Assembly: GCA_023238725.1 (NCBI GenBank)
Contig: CM041540.1
Location: 38,501 to 102,500 of the forward strand
Source of the DNA: Scortum barcoo
Taxonomy: Eukaryota > Chordata > Actinopteri > Centrarchiformes > Terapontidae
Reading direction: 5' to 3'
Length of the DNA: 64,000 bases
How positions within the stretch are numbered: the first letter of the stretch is position 1; every line of letters starts with the position of its first letter. The position numbers and the translations under genes were made by a program. Below, piece by piece: positions 34,536 through 47,700 of this stretch. The notes beneath the pieces were generated by a model. The model did no database searches and was not told the DNA's origin. It worked only from the letters and a program-made list of their open reading frames with translations.

Positions 34536-36406
34536 TTTATTTTTAGGTGGGGATTTTAATTGCACTGAGAACAAGCTTTTAGACCGCAACCATCCAGAGC
34601 CTCATCCAGCATCCTAGCATGCCTTGAGGCAGCTGGTCTACTCCCATGGCCTGGTTGACGTGTGGAGAAGGATGCACACAAGCTCCAGACAGTACACATG
34701 GTCCCACATCAGTGACAACAAGATCTCCTTAGCCCGGCTTGATCGCTTTTATTGTTTTAAGCACCAGGTTAGTATATATTTAAAGTGTGCAATATTTTAC
34801 CAGTTGGTTTTACAGATCACTCTTTTGGTTTTATGCAGTGTTTTTATCATGAATATTTTACCCAAAAGTGCCTATTGGCATTTTAATTCGGTTTTAGCTG
34901 CTGACAAGATGTTCTTAGTTATTTTTGGACTGGTTTTAGACAGAGAGAGGCTGATTTTTACTGTTTAAAACAATGATGGGACCATGGAAAGGTTAAATTC
35001 AAACTGTCAGCAGCATACTCTCAATGTCACACGTGGCATCACCAGATCTATTAGAGATCTGGAGACTAGTATTGTGGACCCTCAGCATATGAGTCCTAGT
35101 CCACAGGAAATCGAGGGTATTTTGAAATCCTCAAATCTAAAAAGATGGCTGTAGCCAACCTGCTGGACACCAAAGTACAGGGTGCACTGGTCCAGTCCCG
35201 TGTGCAACATATTACTGAGATGGATGCTCCATCAAGCTTCTTCTTTGGGATGGAGAAGAAGCGCGGGCAGAGGAAATACATCCACTCTCTGCTATCAGAC
35301 ACAGGGCAGGAGCTGACAGAGCCAGGCCAGAGATCAGAGGGCGAGCTGTGAGTTTTTACTCCTCGCTCTTCAAAAGCGACTATCGAGGAGAACGAAGAAC
35401 TGTTTGAGGAGATCTGTAGCAGAATGCCTCAGGTGTCTGCTGATACCAACTCCCAGCTAGATCGTCCTCTGAGCACACATGAGCTGCACGCTGCTTTACA
35501 GAGCATGCAAGGACGAAAGGCTCCTGGGATTGACGGACTCACTGCAGTAGAGTTTTATAAGGCCTTCTGGGACAACCTGGCTGGGGATTTGCTTGATGTT
35601 TTTAATGAGAGCCTGGCTTCGGGTTCGCTACCATTGTCCTGCCGAAGAGCTGTCATCACCCTTTTGCCTAAGAAGGGTAACCTGCAGGACATAAAAAACT
35701 GGCGCCATGTGTCTCTCCTGTGCACGGACTACAAAATCCTGTCCAAAGTGTTAGCCAAAAGGCTGAAGAGAGCGATGGAGCAGATCATCCATCGGGACCA
35801 GACGTACTGTGTGCCTGGCAAGGTATATGGTAGATAATATCTACCTCATTCGGGACATTTTGGGGGTCTCTAGTTCATTAGGCTATAAATACTGGATTGA
35901 TCTTATTAGATCAAGAAAGGCATTAAACCATGTTGAACACCATTTCCTCTGGAAAATAATGGAGAGATTTGGGTTCAGTGCTGTTCTCATTGCCAAGAGT
36001 GTTAGGGTTAGGGGTCCAAGTGTTTGACAGTGACATTGAGTGTTTGCTGAAGGGTAATGGTGGCTTGTGTGCTCCTTTTAGAGTGCATAGAGGCATCAGA
36101 CAGGGCGGTGCTCTGTCGGGGATGTTCTATGCACTCACCCTGGAACCCCGCCTCCAGAAAATACGATCAAATGTTCAAGGATTGGTTTTACTAGTAATGT
36201 TGTTGTTTTTGCATCCGACGATGAAGATGTTTTTTTTTTTGTTTTAAACTGGAGAAAGAGCGAGGCCCTTGCCCCCCCCCCCCAAAGTACCTGGGTATCT
36301 TCTTAGGGAATGAAAAGATGGTCAAAAAAAAAACTGGGAAAACATCATTGGAAAAGTTGAAGGCAAATTGTTAAAGTGGAGATGGCTCCACTCCCAGATG
36401 TCTTAC

Positions 36407-37047
36407 TGTCAAGACTCACTAGTGAATTTGGCGGACCCAGAAAAAAAGGCAGATCAGGGGAGAAAAGGACTGGACAATAGAAGCAGGTTAAGCTGCAAAC
36501 AAGGATCTTTAATAAGAACAAAAATCATAAATCTGGCTGAGCCGGGGAAGTTACTCAGGCTACAGAGAGTCTCTGGGGTTAAGCTGGCGGCAGAGTGCCG
36601 GGCTGGCAGGGCCGAGAGGGCTGAGGTGGAGCTGGCAGGGCTGAGAAGACGGCCGATGATGTCGTTTGGAGGACGAGGAGTTTTAACCAGGCAGAGAGAT
36701 GAGTAGCTGGGTTCTGGGTAGAAACAGGCAGAGAAAACGACATTAATTAACTGACAGGAAAAACACAGAGAAAGGCTAGAGCCGCTTATTACCAGTGATG
36801 ATAAAACAGGCAGTCTGGCAGGGAGTGGAAGAAGACGCCGGTTTTTATCCTGTAGTGGGTTACGGTGACTAGAGCGGCTGATCTGGGACAGGTGTGCAGG
36901 TGAGGCCAGGTGTGAAGATGACCGTGATTAACCTCTTTCTCCTTGACTGACAATGACAAACAGACAATGACAGGGGGAGACAAACACACACACACACACA
37001 CGAGTGGGGGAGAGGGAAAAAGAGGAGAACACAATGGGACCCTAACA
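36407..37047 (-). mobile_element. Solo LTR inside the Tx1-type LINE
   Basis: On the - strand this 641-bp block begins TGTTAGGGTCCC and ends GAGTCTTGACA (TG...CA). It has a TATA-like GGATAAAAACCGG and a polyadenylation-like ATTAAAG. It interrupts the Tx1 reading frame cleanly between SQMSY and RGRVLVLNN. The 5-bp flanks CTTAC and CCTAT differ by two transitions, consistent with an old duplication. No internal retroelement proteins remain. Confidence 0.75.
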
Positions 37048-37487
37048 CCTATAGGGGGAGGGTGTTGGTTTTAAACAATCTTGTAGCCTCTCTGCTGTGG
37101 CACAGGTTAACCTGTTTAGACCCTCAATTGGGTTTGTTAGCCCAAATTCAGGCTAAAATGGTCAACTTTTTCTGGGATCGTTTACATTGGATACGACAGT
37201 CTGTTCTGTTTTTATCTAGAGATGGGGGGGCAGGCCTTGTCCATCTGGCCAGCAGAATAGCCACCTTCAGGCTACAGTTTGTCCAGAAATATCTCACGGG
37301 ACCTTCTGATTTAGTGTGGAGGGATGTGGCCAGCTGCATATTCAGGAGTGTTAATAACTTGGCACTGGATGTGGCTTTGTTTTTAACTGATTCCAATTTT
37401 TAAAGATTCGGGGGGGTTAGCTCTATTTTACCAGAGTGTTTTTAAATCCTGGGCTCTTTTTAATCACAAGAGAAATGAGAAGCTGAC

Positions 37488-39336
37488 CGTCTCTCTGACG
37501 GACATCTTTAACACCTCTCTCCAACAGGCGGTGGTCTCCCACCTGCCTGAAGACTGCCACAATCATCCCCATCCCCAAAACGTCCACAGTGACAGGCCTG
37601 AATGACTATCGGCCGGTAGCCCTCACCCCAATAGTCATGAAGTGCTTCGAGAGACTGGTCATGGCCCACATCAAGGACTGCATCGACGTCACTGTGGACC
37701 CGCACCAGTATGCATATAGGAAGAACAGATCCACAGAGGACGCCATTTCTTCTGTGGTCCACACAGCCCTCACCCACTTAGAGAACAAAGACTCTTATGT
37801 CCGCCTGCTCTTTGTGGATTTCACCTCAGCTTTCAACACATTCATACCGCAGACCCTGGTCCAGAAACTCACAACACTCGGACTGAGCTCCACCCTGTGT
37901 AACTGGGTTCTGGACTTTCTAACAGACAGACCACAGTCTGTGAGGATCCATGACTTCTCCTCCTCCTCCATCACCCTCAGCACCGGCTCCCCCCAGGGCT
38001 GTGTGCTCAGCCCCCTCCTGTTCACCCTGCTCACACACGACTGCTCAGCGATACATCCGAGCTGTCTGATCGTGAAGTTCGCGGATGACACAGCTGTGGT
38101 GGGACGGATCGCTAACAACGACGAGTCCGACTACAGGCAGGAGGTGGAACACCTGGAGGGTTGGTGCAGACAAAACAACCTCTGCATCAACGTGAAGAAG
38201 ACCAAGGAGATGATTGTGGACTTCAGAAGGGGCAGACACCTCCCCTCTCCCCTGTACATCGGAGGGAACTGCGGTGGAAGTGGTCTCCAGCTTCAGGTAC
38301 CTGGGCGTACACATCTCTGACGACCTCACCTGGAGCAACAACACTTCCTGTCTGATTAGGAAGGCACATCAGCGCCTCTACTTCCTCAGGAGGCTGAGGC
38401 GCGCCCAGGGCTGGGGAGCTCAGTCCTGACCTCCTTCTACAGATGTGTGGTGGAGAGTGTCCTGTCCTCCTGCATCATCGTGTGGCACGGCAGCTGCTCG
38501 GCAGGCAGAGAAGAAGGCTCTGCAGAGGGTGGTGAAGGCTGCACAGAGGACTGTGGGACGCAGTCTACCCACCACCATGGACATCTACACCTCCAGATGC
38601 AGGAAACGGGCCTCCTGCATCATGAAGGACCCCACTCACACACGCACACACGGCAGGAGGCTGCGGAGCATTAAGAGCACAGGACCACCAGACTGAGGAA
38701 CAGCTTCTTCCAGGCGGAAGCTGTGAGACTGCTGGAACTCTGGAGGACCCCTGTAGCCCCTGCTGCCCCCCCCCGCCTTCCCATCCTCCCCTTCCCTTCC
38801 CATCCCCCCTCTCCTTCCCATCTACCCCCTCTCCCCTCTCCCTCTTCTGACAGCCACTCAAAGACAATACACATCTGCACACTGCAACACTTGCACAGAA
38901 TGCAGTTGCTTTTGTTTTTGCACAACCTGAACATTGCACAATCACAAAACTCACAAATTAACACACTTTAAAATCTTCTTTTGCATACTACTACCTCAAG
39001 AGATATTGGCTGTTGTATATTTGTCATATGTTGTATATGACTTTGTACATTGTCATACCTCTATTTTCATTGCAGTTAATCCTATTTATTCTGTTTATTC
39101 TGTTTATTTATATTCATCCACTAGCTCATTTTTGCACTAGCTTATTTTTGCTTATTCTATCTTGTTTATTTTGTACTATTCTACTTTTTTTTTATACTTA
39201 TTCTACTTTTATACTTATTCTACTCATATCCTTACTTATTGGGCTTGCACCAGGGACCAGGGTAGCTAATCTCGTTCCATCCCATGTTTAACTTGTGTTG
39301 GAATGACAATAAACAATCCTTGAATCCTTGAATCCT
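37488..39336 (+). mobile_element. 5'-truncated L2-type LINE inserted in the Tx1-type LINE
   Basis: The reverse transcriptase reads through most blocks: LNDYRPVALTPIVMKCFERL, DPHQYAYRKNRSTEDAI, RLLFVDFTSAFNTF, STGSPQGCVLSPLLFTLLTH, LIVKFADDTAVVGRI, NNLCINVKKTKEMIVDFRRG, then a frameshift into FRYLGVHISDDLTW. A CT-rich stretch and an AT-rich 3' UTR follow. It ends GGAATGACAATAAACAATCC and two TTGAATCC units. Start and end fall exactly between Tx1 residues HKRNEKL and YWLLNEP. The catalytic FADD is present, but the frame breaks near 38275. Confidence 0.85.
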
Positions 39337-40269
39337 GTATTGGTTGTTGAATGAGCCGTTAATCTGTGGTGCCAGACTGGATGTGTGCGGCAGCACCGTG
39401 CCTGGGCTGATGGGGGCGCTGTGCAGCACAGGGACAGTCTGTCTGAAGCAGCTGGTGGATGCAGCAGGACCGGCGCTCGCTGATGCCCAGGCTGTGAGTT
39501 CTGTGCTGGGGGTGCGCTCTGTCCGGCTGGTGGAAAGAGGTCAGAGGCTCTCTGAGAAGGAGAGGACCATTCTTAACCAGTACGGCAGGGGAGAGGTTGA
39601 GCCAGACCACACGGACACCTTCCCTGAGGTCCACCTGAGCCCTGACTTCAAGGATCTCAATGGCCCACTCCTGATGGCGTACGGCACTGAGAAACTGAGC
39701 CTGCATAAAGCAGATAAACAGACTTTTTACATAAACTGTGTAAAAACAATACACAGAACCCAGGGCCTGTGCAATAGGGCACCCTCTGTGTGGACAGGCA
39801 CACTGAGCGGGATGAACCCTCAGTGGAGGACTCAAACTACAAACCTCCACTAAAAAAACGAACTGGCGATCTACAGTGGAGGGTTTTACATGGTGCAATT
39901 GCCACCAATGCTTTTGTGTCTGTTTTTAATCAGAGTGTTTTAAATAAGTGCCCATTTTGTTGTTTATCTGAGAACAATTTTCATGTTTTTACTGATTGCA
40001 GTAATGCAAAATGCAATCTGGGCCTACACATGATGCTGTGACCTTGTGGAGGTTCAGTATTAAGGCCAGGCTGAGGCTGGAGTTCTGCTTTCACTGGGTC
40101 ACAGGAGATTTAGAAAGCTTCATACGGAAATGGGCCTACAAAGACATTTTATGCCAGGTATCTGTCCAGAGAGAGTTAAACACATTTTCTAAGATATGTA
40201 TTGTCAATCTGTCTGTCAAGTGTTTTTCATGTAAATAGTCTAAATAAAGTGTGTTTAAAAAATCAAAAA

Positions 40270-40302
40270 AATCTTCTTCTTCTTCTTCTTCTTCTTCTTT
40301 TT
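40270..40302. repeat. (CTT)n microsatellite at the Tx1-type 3' end
   Basis: About nine CTT units immediately after the A-rich tail of the Tx1-type element. Confidence 0.9.
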
Positions 40303-40460
40303 CATGGCCTCAGTTTGTCTTTTCTTCCTTTCTCCTTATGAAGCGGTGAGTCATTTAGTGGAACATCATCATCAGACTGGAAACTCTACCTGCTGAACAC
40401 ACTCAGGTGTGAATCCTCCGATAACACACTCACTGACTCTCTATCTTCACATTTAAATTG

Positions 40461-40462
<2 letters not shown>

Positions 40463-40502
<40 letters not shown>
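40463..40502. repeat. (CA)n microsatellite
   Basis: About 20 CA units. Confidence 0.95.
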
Positions 40503-40503
<1 letters not shown>

Positions 40504-40614
40504 GTTATTTAAAGGCTGGTTTGTCCAGCTGACCTGTTGTTGTGTTGGGCTCTTTGTTCTGCTGCTCTGACCTTTTATCAGGATTCAGACTGAATCTGTT
40601 TTTTTTACAAAGAA

Positions 40615-40618
40615 GAGG

Positions 40619-40650
<32 letters not shown>

Positions 40651-40725
40651 GAAGATGGTGATAATGATGAAGATGATGATAATGAAGATGCAGATGATGA
40701 TAATGATAATGATGAAGATGATCCT
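40615..40725. repeat. (GAT)n imperfect microsatellite
   Basis: GAT/GAA/AAT triplets, similar in type to the one in the tnpo3 intron at 2236. Confidence 0.9.
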
Positions 40726-40840
40726 GCAGGATAATTTATGTCTTCTGGAGCATTAAATGTCAGATCTGTTTTAAGCGTCAGTTTAACATCTGCTCACAGT
40801 TTCTGTAAAAACTTTGTCTTCATCAGTTCATTACAAAAAT

Positions 40841-42858
40841 CCATCCATCCATCCATCCATCCATCCATCCATCTTCATCTGCTTGATCCGGGATCAGGCT
40901 GAGAAGTGTGATCCCCCTGTAGTTGGAACACACTCTCCGGTTCCCCTTTTTAAAAAAGAGGACCACCACCCGCTTTGCCAAGACAGCCCCACAACATCCA
41001 GAGACTTGAGGTACACTTGTGGATCTCATCCACCCCCAGCGCCTTGCCACTGAGGAGCTTGTGAACTACCTCAGTGACTTCAGCTTGGGTGATTCCACTT
41101 CCTCAGTGGAAGGCATGTCGGTGGGATTGAGGAGATCCTCGAAGTATTTCCTTCCACCGTCCGACAATGTCCACAGCTGAGGTCAACAGCTCCCCACACG
41201 CACTGTAAACAGTGTTGGCAAAGTGCTGCTTCCCCCTTCTGAGGTGCTGGACGGTTTGCCAGGATTTCTTCAAGGCCAACCGAACGATAGTCCTCCTCCA
41301 TGGCCTCACCGAACTCCTCCCAGACCAGTTTTTGCCTCCAGGACCGTCCGGGCTGCGGCTTGCTTGGCCTGCCGGTACCTGTCAACTGCTGCATCAGGAG
41401 TCCCACAGGCCAACATGGCCCAATAGGACTCCTTCTTCAGCCTGATGGCATCCCTTACTTCCGGTGTCCACCAACCGGGTTTGGGGGTTGCCGCATGCAC
41501 GACAGGCACCAGAGACCTTGCGTCCACAGCTTCAAACTGCAAGCGCGTCGACAATGGAGGCAGAGAACATGGTCCATTCGGACTCAATGTCTCCAGCCTC
41601 CCTCAGAATCTGGGAGAAAGCTCTTCCGGAGGTGGGAGTTGAAGACCTCCCTGACAGAGGGCTCGACCCAGACGTTTGGGTCTGCCAGGTCTGTCCAACT
41701 TCCTCCTCCGCCAGCGGATCCAACTCTCCACCAGGTGGTGATCAGTTGACAGCTCAGCCACCTCTCTTTACCCGAGTGTCCAAGACATATGGCTGGAGAT
41801 CAGATGAAACGATGACAAAGTCGATCATCGACCTCCGGCCTAGGGTGCTTCACGTGCACTGATGGACACCCTTATGCTCGAACGTGGTGCTCATTATGTA
41901 CAAATTGTGACTAGCACAGAAGTCCAATAACAGAACACCACTCGGGTTCAGATCGGGGAGGCCGTTCCTCCCGATCACGCCCCTCCAGGTATCACTGTCA
42001 TTGCCCACGTGAGCGTTGAAGTCCCCAGTAGAACAATGGAGTCCCCAGTCGGAGCACTATCAAGTACCCCTCCCAGGGACTCCAAGAAGGCCGGGTACTC
42101 TGTACTGCTGTTCGGCCCGTAGGCACAAACAACAGCAAGAGACCTATCCCCGACCTGAAGGCGCAGGGAAGCGATCTTCTCATTCACCGGGGTGAACTCC
42201 AACACATGGTGGCTGAGCTAGGGAGCTATAAGCAAGCCCACACCAGCTTGCCGCTGCTCACCCTGGGCAACTCCAGAGTAGTGGAGGGTCCAGCCCCTCT
42301 CAAGGAGCTGGGTTCCAGAGCCCAAGCTATGCGTGGAGGTGAGCCCGACTATCTCTAGCCGGTACCTCTCAACCTCCCGCATGAGCTCAGGCTCCTTCCC
42401 CCCCAGCGAGGTGACATTCCATGTCCCTATTGCCAGAGTTTTGGTCCAGGGATTGGGTTGTTGAGGCCCCCCGGCCATGACTGCTACCCAAACCACATTG
42501 CACCGGCCCCTCATGGACCTTCCTGCAGGTGGTGAGCCTACTGGAAGGTGGGCCCACGTCACCATTTCGGGCTGAGCCCAGCAAGACCCGGCCACCAGGC
42601 ACTCACCTGTGATCCCCAACCCCAGGCCTGACTCCAGGGTGGGGCCCCAGTAACGCCAATCCGGGTGACGTAATGGTCCTTGTTGTTCTTTTATCCATGA
42701 TGAGCTTCTGAACCGCTCTTAGTCTTTCCTGTCACCTAGGACCTGTTTGCCATGGGAGACCCTACCAGGGGCGTAATGCCCCTCGACAACATAGCTCCTA
42801 GGATCATTTGGGCACACAAACCCCTCCACCTACTGTAAGGTGGCGGTTCAAGGAGGGG
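40841..42858 (-). mobile_element. Internally deleted Rex3-type LINE with target-site duplication
   Basis: 2018 bp flanked by TCATTACAAAAAT at 40828-40840 and 42859-42871. Both ends match the copy at 29756-33147: the (GGAT)n 3' tail and the 5' AAGGAGGGG end on the + strand. Just inside the tail, sequence equivalent to about 29800-31049 of the first copy is missing, removing most of the reverse-transcriptase palm and the C-terminus. A smaller gap lies near 40975. The endonuclease part (IGTWNVTSLGGKEPELM, SSTEYPAFLESLGG) remains but is frameshifted. It cannot encode a working reverse transcriptase. Confidence 0.9.
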
Positions 42859-42871
42859 TCATTACAAAAAT

Positions 42872-43491
42872 AACAAAAAGAAATAATTTACAGGTTTTAT
42901 TTGTCACATATTGAAACCAAAAAGATAAAGTCTGATTTGGTCAACAACAGAAAATGAAATGCTTTGAGGAAACGAGCAGAAACAAATAAAGTGATTTTAT
43001 TTTAAAATGTGTTTATTATTACTGTAAAGTTTTATCCATATTTGAAGTGATGATGAGTATTTTCAGTTAATGATTGATCTCTCAACATGCTGCGTTCAGT
43101 GCTTCTAATATTTTCTATCCTGTTGTGATCAGCAGTCATCTAGGGGTTTATCAGAGTTTATATTATTTATAGTTTGACACAAACACAGTGAATCTGCACG
43201 TTTTCACATCGAGAATTAGAAATTTTAATAATCAGTATTTCAGATATTTACAGAATCAGCTACTCTTCCTCATCTCAGTGTCAGAGTAAAAACTTTTTGG
43301 ATTACAGTCAAAACTCACATGAACAGAGCAGAAACAGCATTACCATGGCAACCACACCAACTTCCTGTCGGACCACAGGAAGGTTTTAATCCTGTTAAAG
43401 GGCCACCTTAAGAGAAGATTTAAGGTCCCTCCAGTGAATCCACACACACACACATACAAACACACACAAACAAACACATTCATACATACAA

Positions 43492-43523
<32 letters not shown>

Positions 43524-44773
43524 TCACTCACTCACACATACACACAGACACACACACACACACACACACAGTTTTTAGTTAGCTAACCCTCGTTTTTCAG
43601 AGGGCGTGCATCATGACTGATTCTATTTAAACTTATTTCCAAGGCGTAAGAGCAGCGTGATGTTGAAGGTCAAAATGTGGAAAATTCGTGAAATGAAGGT
43701 GTGTGTGCTGAGGTGAGCTTTTATAAACAGATGTGTGTGACAGTGTGACTGTTGAATCTATTTGTGGACTGATAATGAGTTTCCACCTCCAAGAGACTCA
43801 AAGGTGGAAACGTTTCAGGGTGGTGAGGACGTGATGAGAGAGAAGAAACAGACTTCATTTAACCAGCAAACAGCCTCCCATATAACATTATTGATTACTG
43901 ATAGACTGATCTACACATTTGTAAAACTCACTCAGTTTTATGACTGATTGATTTATTAGCTCATGAGTCCAACTTATATCAGTGTGTCAGTAACATATTT
44001 AATTTAAGAAATATTTCTATTTATTATCAACATCTTCTCTTTTCAGACAACAGCTCTGTCTGTCAAAACATCACAGCATCATATTAAAAATTATTATTAT
44101 TAATAACACAGCATCATATTAAACACTATTATTATTAATATCTTTAACACTCATGTTAAAGTCAAGACGAGGTAAATTTATTTACATGCAGCACATTTCA
44201 GCGAGGAGGCAACACAAGGAGCTTCACATGAAACACCAAAACCACAGAAACAAACAATTAAACTTAGTCTTTCCTGTCAGAATATAAAAGAAAAACAAAC
44301 TAAAATAGAAGAATTAAAGTGCAGAGTAAGACATCACTGATCTGATAAAAGTTTCAGATATTTGGAGTTTAAAACTGCTGACGTGAGCTGTGGACGTTTC
44401 AGGAGGCCGAAGATCAGACGTGTTTTTTCTAAACTGACAAACAAAAATTAACTGAAGCTGAAACTAAAATGAAAGCAACACGTTGACTGAATCACAGCCT
44501 CCGTGTTCTGAAGGGACTCTGAACATGTTTACTACATGTTGCAGCTGGAGGATGTATGTTCTGCTTGTTACCGTGGTAACACCTGTGTGGTTTCCATGGC
44601 TGTTTGAGTACACAGACGAGCATTTTTTTTTTAAGGATGACAGATGAGGGAGAAAATCTGCAAACTTCCTGAGCGACCGCAAGTTTTGTTTTCCTGGATT
44701 TTGTCTTAATACCTGCATCTGTGTCTCTTTATGCAGATGTTCAGTCAGTTACCAAAGAAGAACAGACTCTCAC
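42872..44773. other. Intergenic, no gene recognised
   Basis: AT-rich sequence around the CA repeat. No conserved frame, RNA or transposon protein. Confidence 0.5.
43440..43570. repeat. Compound (CA)n repeat
   Basis: CA-rich tract with CATA, CAAA and CTCA interruptions. Confidence 0.95.
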
Positions 44774-47700
44774 CTCAAATTCAAATTTATTTTGTTATTT
44801 ATTCAGAGCCCAAAACCACAAACATCGTTTGCCTCAGAGGGCTTTACAATCTGTACAGTTGTGACACCCTCTGTCCTTATACCCTCAAACCAAGTCAGGA
44901 AAAACTTCAAAAAAGCCTTTATGGGAAAAAGAAGAAACCTGAGGAAGAGCCACAGATGAGGGATCCCTCTCCCTGGGACGGACAGACGTGTGCAATAGAT
45001 GCCACATGTACAGAGAACATCATCATCAGTCATATATGGAGTTAAACATGGGTCGTAATAAGCTGTAGATAAACTGAGTTCATGGGTTTAGTCCATGTGT
45101 GAAGGTATCACAGGTAATGGAAATGAGTCTGTGAGTCCAGGTGCATCTCTAGATGTCCTCATATGGAGCTCTGGGCCACTCGACCTTCTCTCCACAACAC
45201 AGACACAGATCATGTCCCCACCAGGCCAGTGAACCTCAGACAGATGGACCACAAGCAGAATCAGTGAGGAACCTGCAAGACTGGAGAGAACAGGGAGGAC
45301 CGGGGCTCCGGCAGTAACATGCACTTTACAGGACATAAGAGTATTCACATTAACCACTTTAACACTTTAACCAATTTAACTAATTTAACCAATTTAACTT
45401 TATTTACCAATTTAACTAATTTAACCACTTTAACCAGTTTAACCACTTTAGCCACTTTTACCAGTTTATAAGGTGACTCCAGTTTGCACTACTACCATAA
45501 TAAGAGTAGAGGAAGTAGAAGGAAGAGGAAGCAGAGACAGAGGAAGAGGTGCCCGGTGCATCATGGGAGCCCCCCGGCAGTCTAAGCCTATAGCAGCATA
45601 ACTAAGGGCGAGTCCTGTGCCCACCCTAACTATAAGCTTTATCAAAAAGGAAGGTTTTAAGTCTATTCTTAAACACTGACACTGTGTCTGCCTCTCGGAC
45701 CCAGACTGGGAGCTGGTTCCAGAGAACAGGGGCCTGATAGCTGAAGGCTCTGCCCCCTAGACTACTTCTGGAAACCCTGGGAACTACAAGTAAGCCTGCG
45801 TTTTGGGAGCGCAGCACTCTAGTTGGATGATAAGGAGTTATCAATTCATGTTAAGATATGATGGTGCCAGACCATGTAGAGCCTTATATGTGAGGAGTAT
45901 GGATTTTAAAATCCACTCTAAATTTTACAGGGAGCCAATGCAGAGAAGCCAGTACTGGAGTAATATGGTCTCTTTTCCTGGTTCTAGTCAGCACCCGAGC
46001 AGCGGCATTCTGGACCAGCTGTAGAGTCTTTAACAACTTGTTCGGGCAGCCTGATAAAAGTGAATTACAATAATCCAGCCTGGAAGAGACAAATGCATGG
46101 ACTAATTTTTCAGCATCGCTTTGGGACAAAAAGTGCCGAATTTTTGGTAAAAGGCAGACCTTGAAATATGCTTAATATGGGTGTCAAAGGACATATCCTG
46201 ATCAAATAAAACACTGAGGTTCCTTACAGAGGTGCCGGAGGCCCAGTTAATGCCATCCAGCAAGGCTATATTAGGAGAAAAGCGTGTTCCTCAGGTGTTT
46301 CGGACCTAATAGGACTCATTCAGTTTTATCAACAGCAGGAAATTTCTGGTCATCCAAGCCTTTATATCTTTAAGGCAGGCATGGAGTTTCAGGAGCTGAT
46401 CAGTTTTGTCTGGCTCCACTTGATAAATATAATTGGGTGTCATCAGCATAACAATGGAAATCTATGGAGTGCCTCCTGATGATATTGCCAAGGGGCAGCA
46501 TATACAAAATAAACAGAATTGGACCTAAGCACTGAACCTTGTGGAACTCCATGACAGACTTTAGTATGCACAGAGGATTCATTATTAATATGGACAAACT
46601 GAGACCGATCTGATAAGTATGATCTGAACCAGTTTAATGCAGACCCTTTAATGCCAAGCAGTTTTTCCATTCTCAGCAACAGAATGTGATGGTCAACTGT
46701 ATCAAAGGCAGCACTGAGGTCTAACAGGACAAGTACAGACAGAAGCCCTCTATCTGATGCTGTCAACAGGTCATTGGTGACTTTCACAAGTGCTGTTTCT
46801 GTGCTATGGTGAGCTCTAAATCCTGACTGAAAAACTTCAAAAAGACTATTACTGTGGAGATAATTACATAACTGGCTGGCAACGGCTTTCTCTAGGATCT
46901 TAGACAAAAATGGGAGGTTGGATATTGGTCTGTAATTGGCTAACACATCTGCATCAAGTGTAGGTTTTTTGATCAATGGTTTAATTACAGCTACTTTAAA
47001 AGACTTGGGTACAAAGCCTGACACCAGAGACAGATTAATAATATGCAGCAGCGATGTACGCCAATAAATGGGAAAACTTCCTTAAGCAGCGTAGTTGGGA
47101 TGGGGTCTAGGAGACAAGTTGCTTGCTTTCGATGCTGAAACTAACGAGGATAATTCGGGAAGGCCAATTGGAATAAAACTGTCTAAGCAGTTGTCAGGTT
47201 TTAATGTATCTTGCTCCTAAATTTCCTGAGTCTGAAAACACGTTAGATAGATCGGAGTCTAACGAGGGCAGATCCTGACAAACTGACAAACAAACAAGTT
47301 GGTCAATTTGGGGGAAGCTCAAAAAATTATGAGAGAGTCGTCAGAGATACTAGGAAATCTGACTGACTTTAATGCTGTCGGAATTGCTTCCTTAAATTTA
47401 GTCCTAGTACAATCGGGTAACCATCTAGTGAACACTAATTTTTCTAGAGGTGCATAGTCCTGTAATAGGAATTCAAATGATACTAAGTAGTGGTCTGATA
47501 ATATAGGATTTTGGGGGAGACTATTAAGTGCATGTCCACATGAATATTAAAATCACCTACAATAATTACCTTGTCATTTTCAAGGACTAAATTTGACAAG
47601 AACTCTGAAAATTCAGAATAAGAATTCAGAGTATGGGCCTGGGGGGCGGTACACTACAGCAACTAATATTGGCTTTGTGCTCCTCCAGGCTGGAGATGAA

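Larger units (their letters stand above)
34536..40260 (+). mobile_element. Tx1-type LINE in three segments, split by a solo LTR and an L2-type LINE
   Basis: Segments 34536-36406, 37048-37487 and 39337-40260. The first starts within the endonuclease (GGDFNCTENKLLDRN, TWSHISDNKISLARLDRFYC). It continues into the reverse transcriptase (SSFFFGMEKKRGQRKYIHSL, GRKAPGIDGLTAVEFYKAFW, RRAVITLLPKKGN, DQTYCVPGK, HRGIRQGGALSG). The middle holds RGRVLVLNNLVASLLWHRLT and MVNFFWDR. The last holds LLNEPLICGARLDVCGST and a Cys/His-containing C-terminus ending SVKCFSCK at a stop near 40238, then AATAAAGTG and A-rich sequence. It is 5'-truncated, frame-damaged and head to head with the L1-type piece. Not a host gene, although the 39344-39853 frame is open. 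Confidence 0.85.

Noticed and set aside
36210..36290. Long T and C homopolymers as a possible regulatory tract
   Set aside because: They lie within a decayed stretch of the Tx1-type LINE and are better explained as slippage.
39344..39853. 169-codon open frame as a possible host gene
   Set aside because: It is the C-terminal part of the Tx1-type LINE and continues the frame interrupted at 37487.
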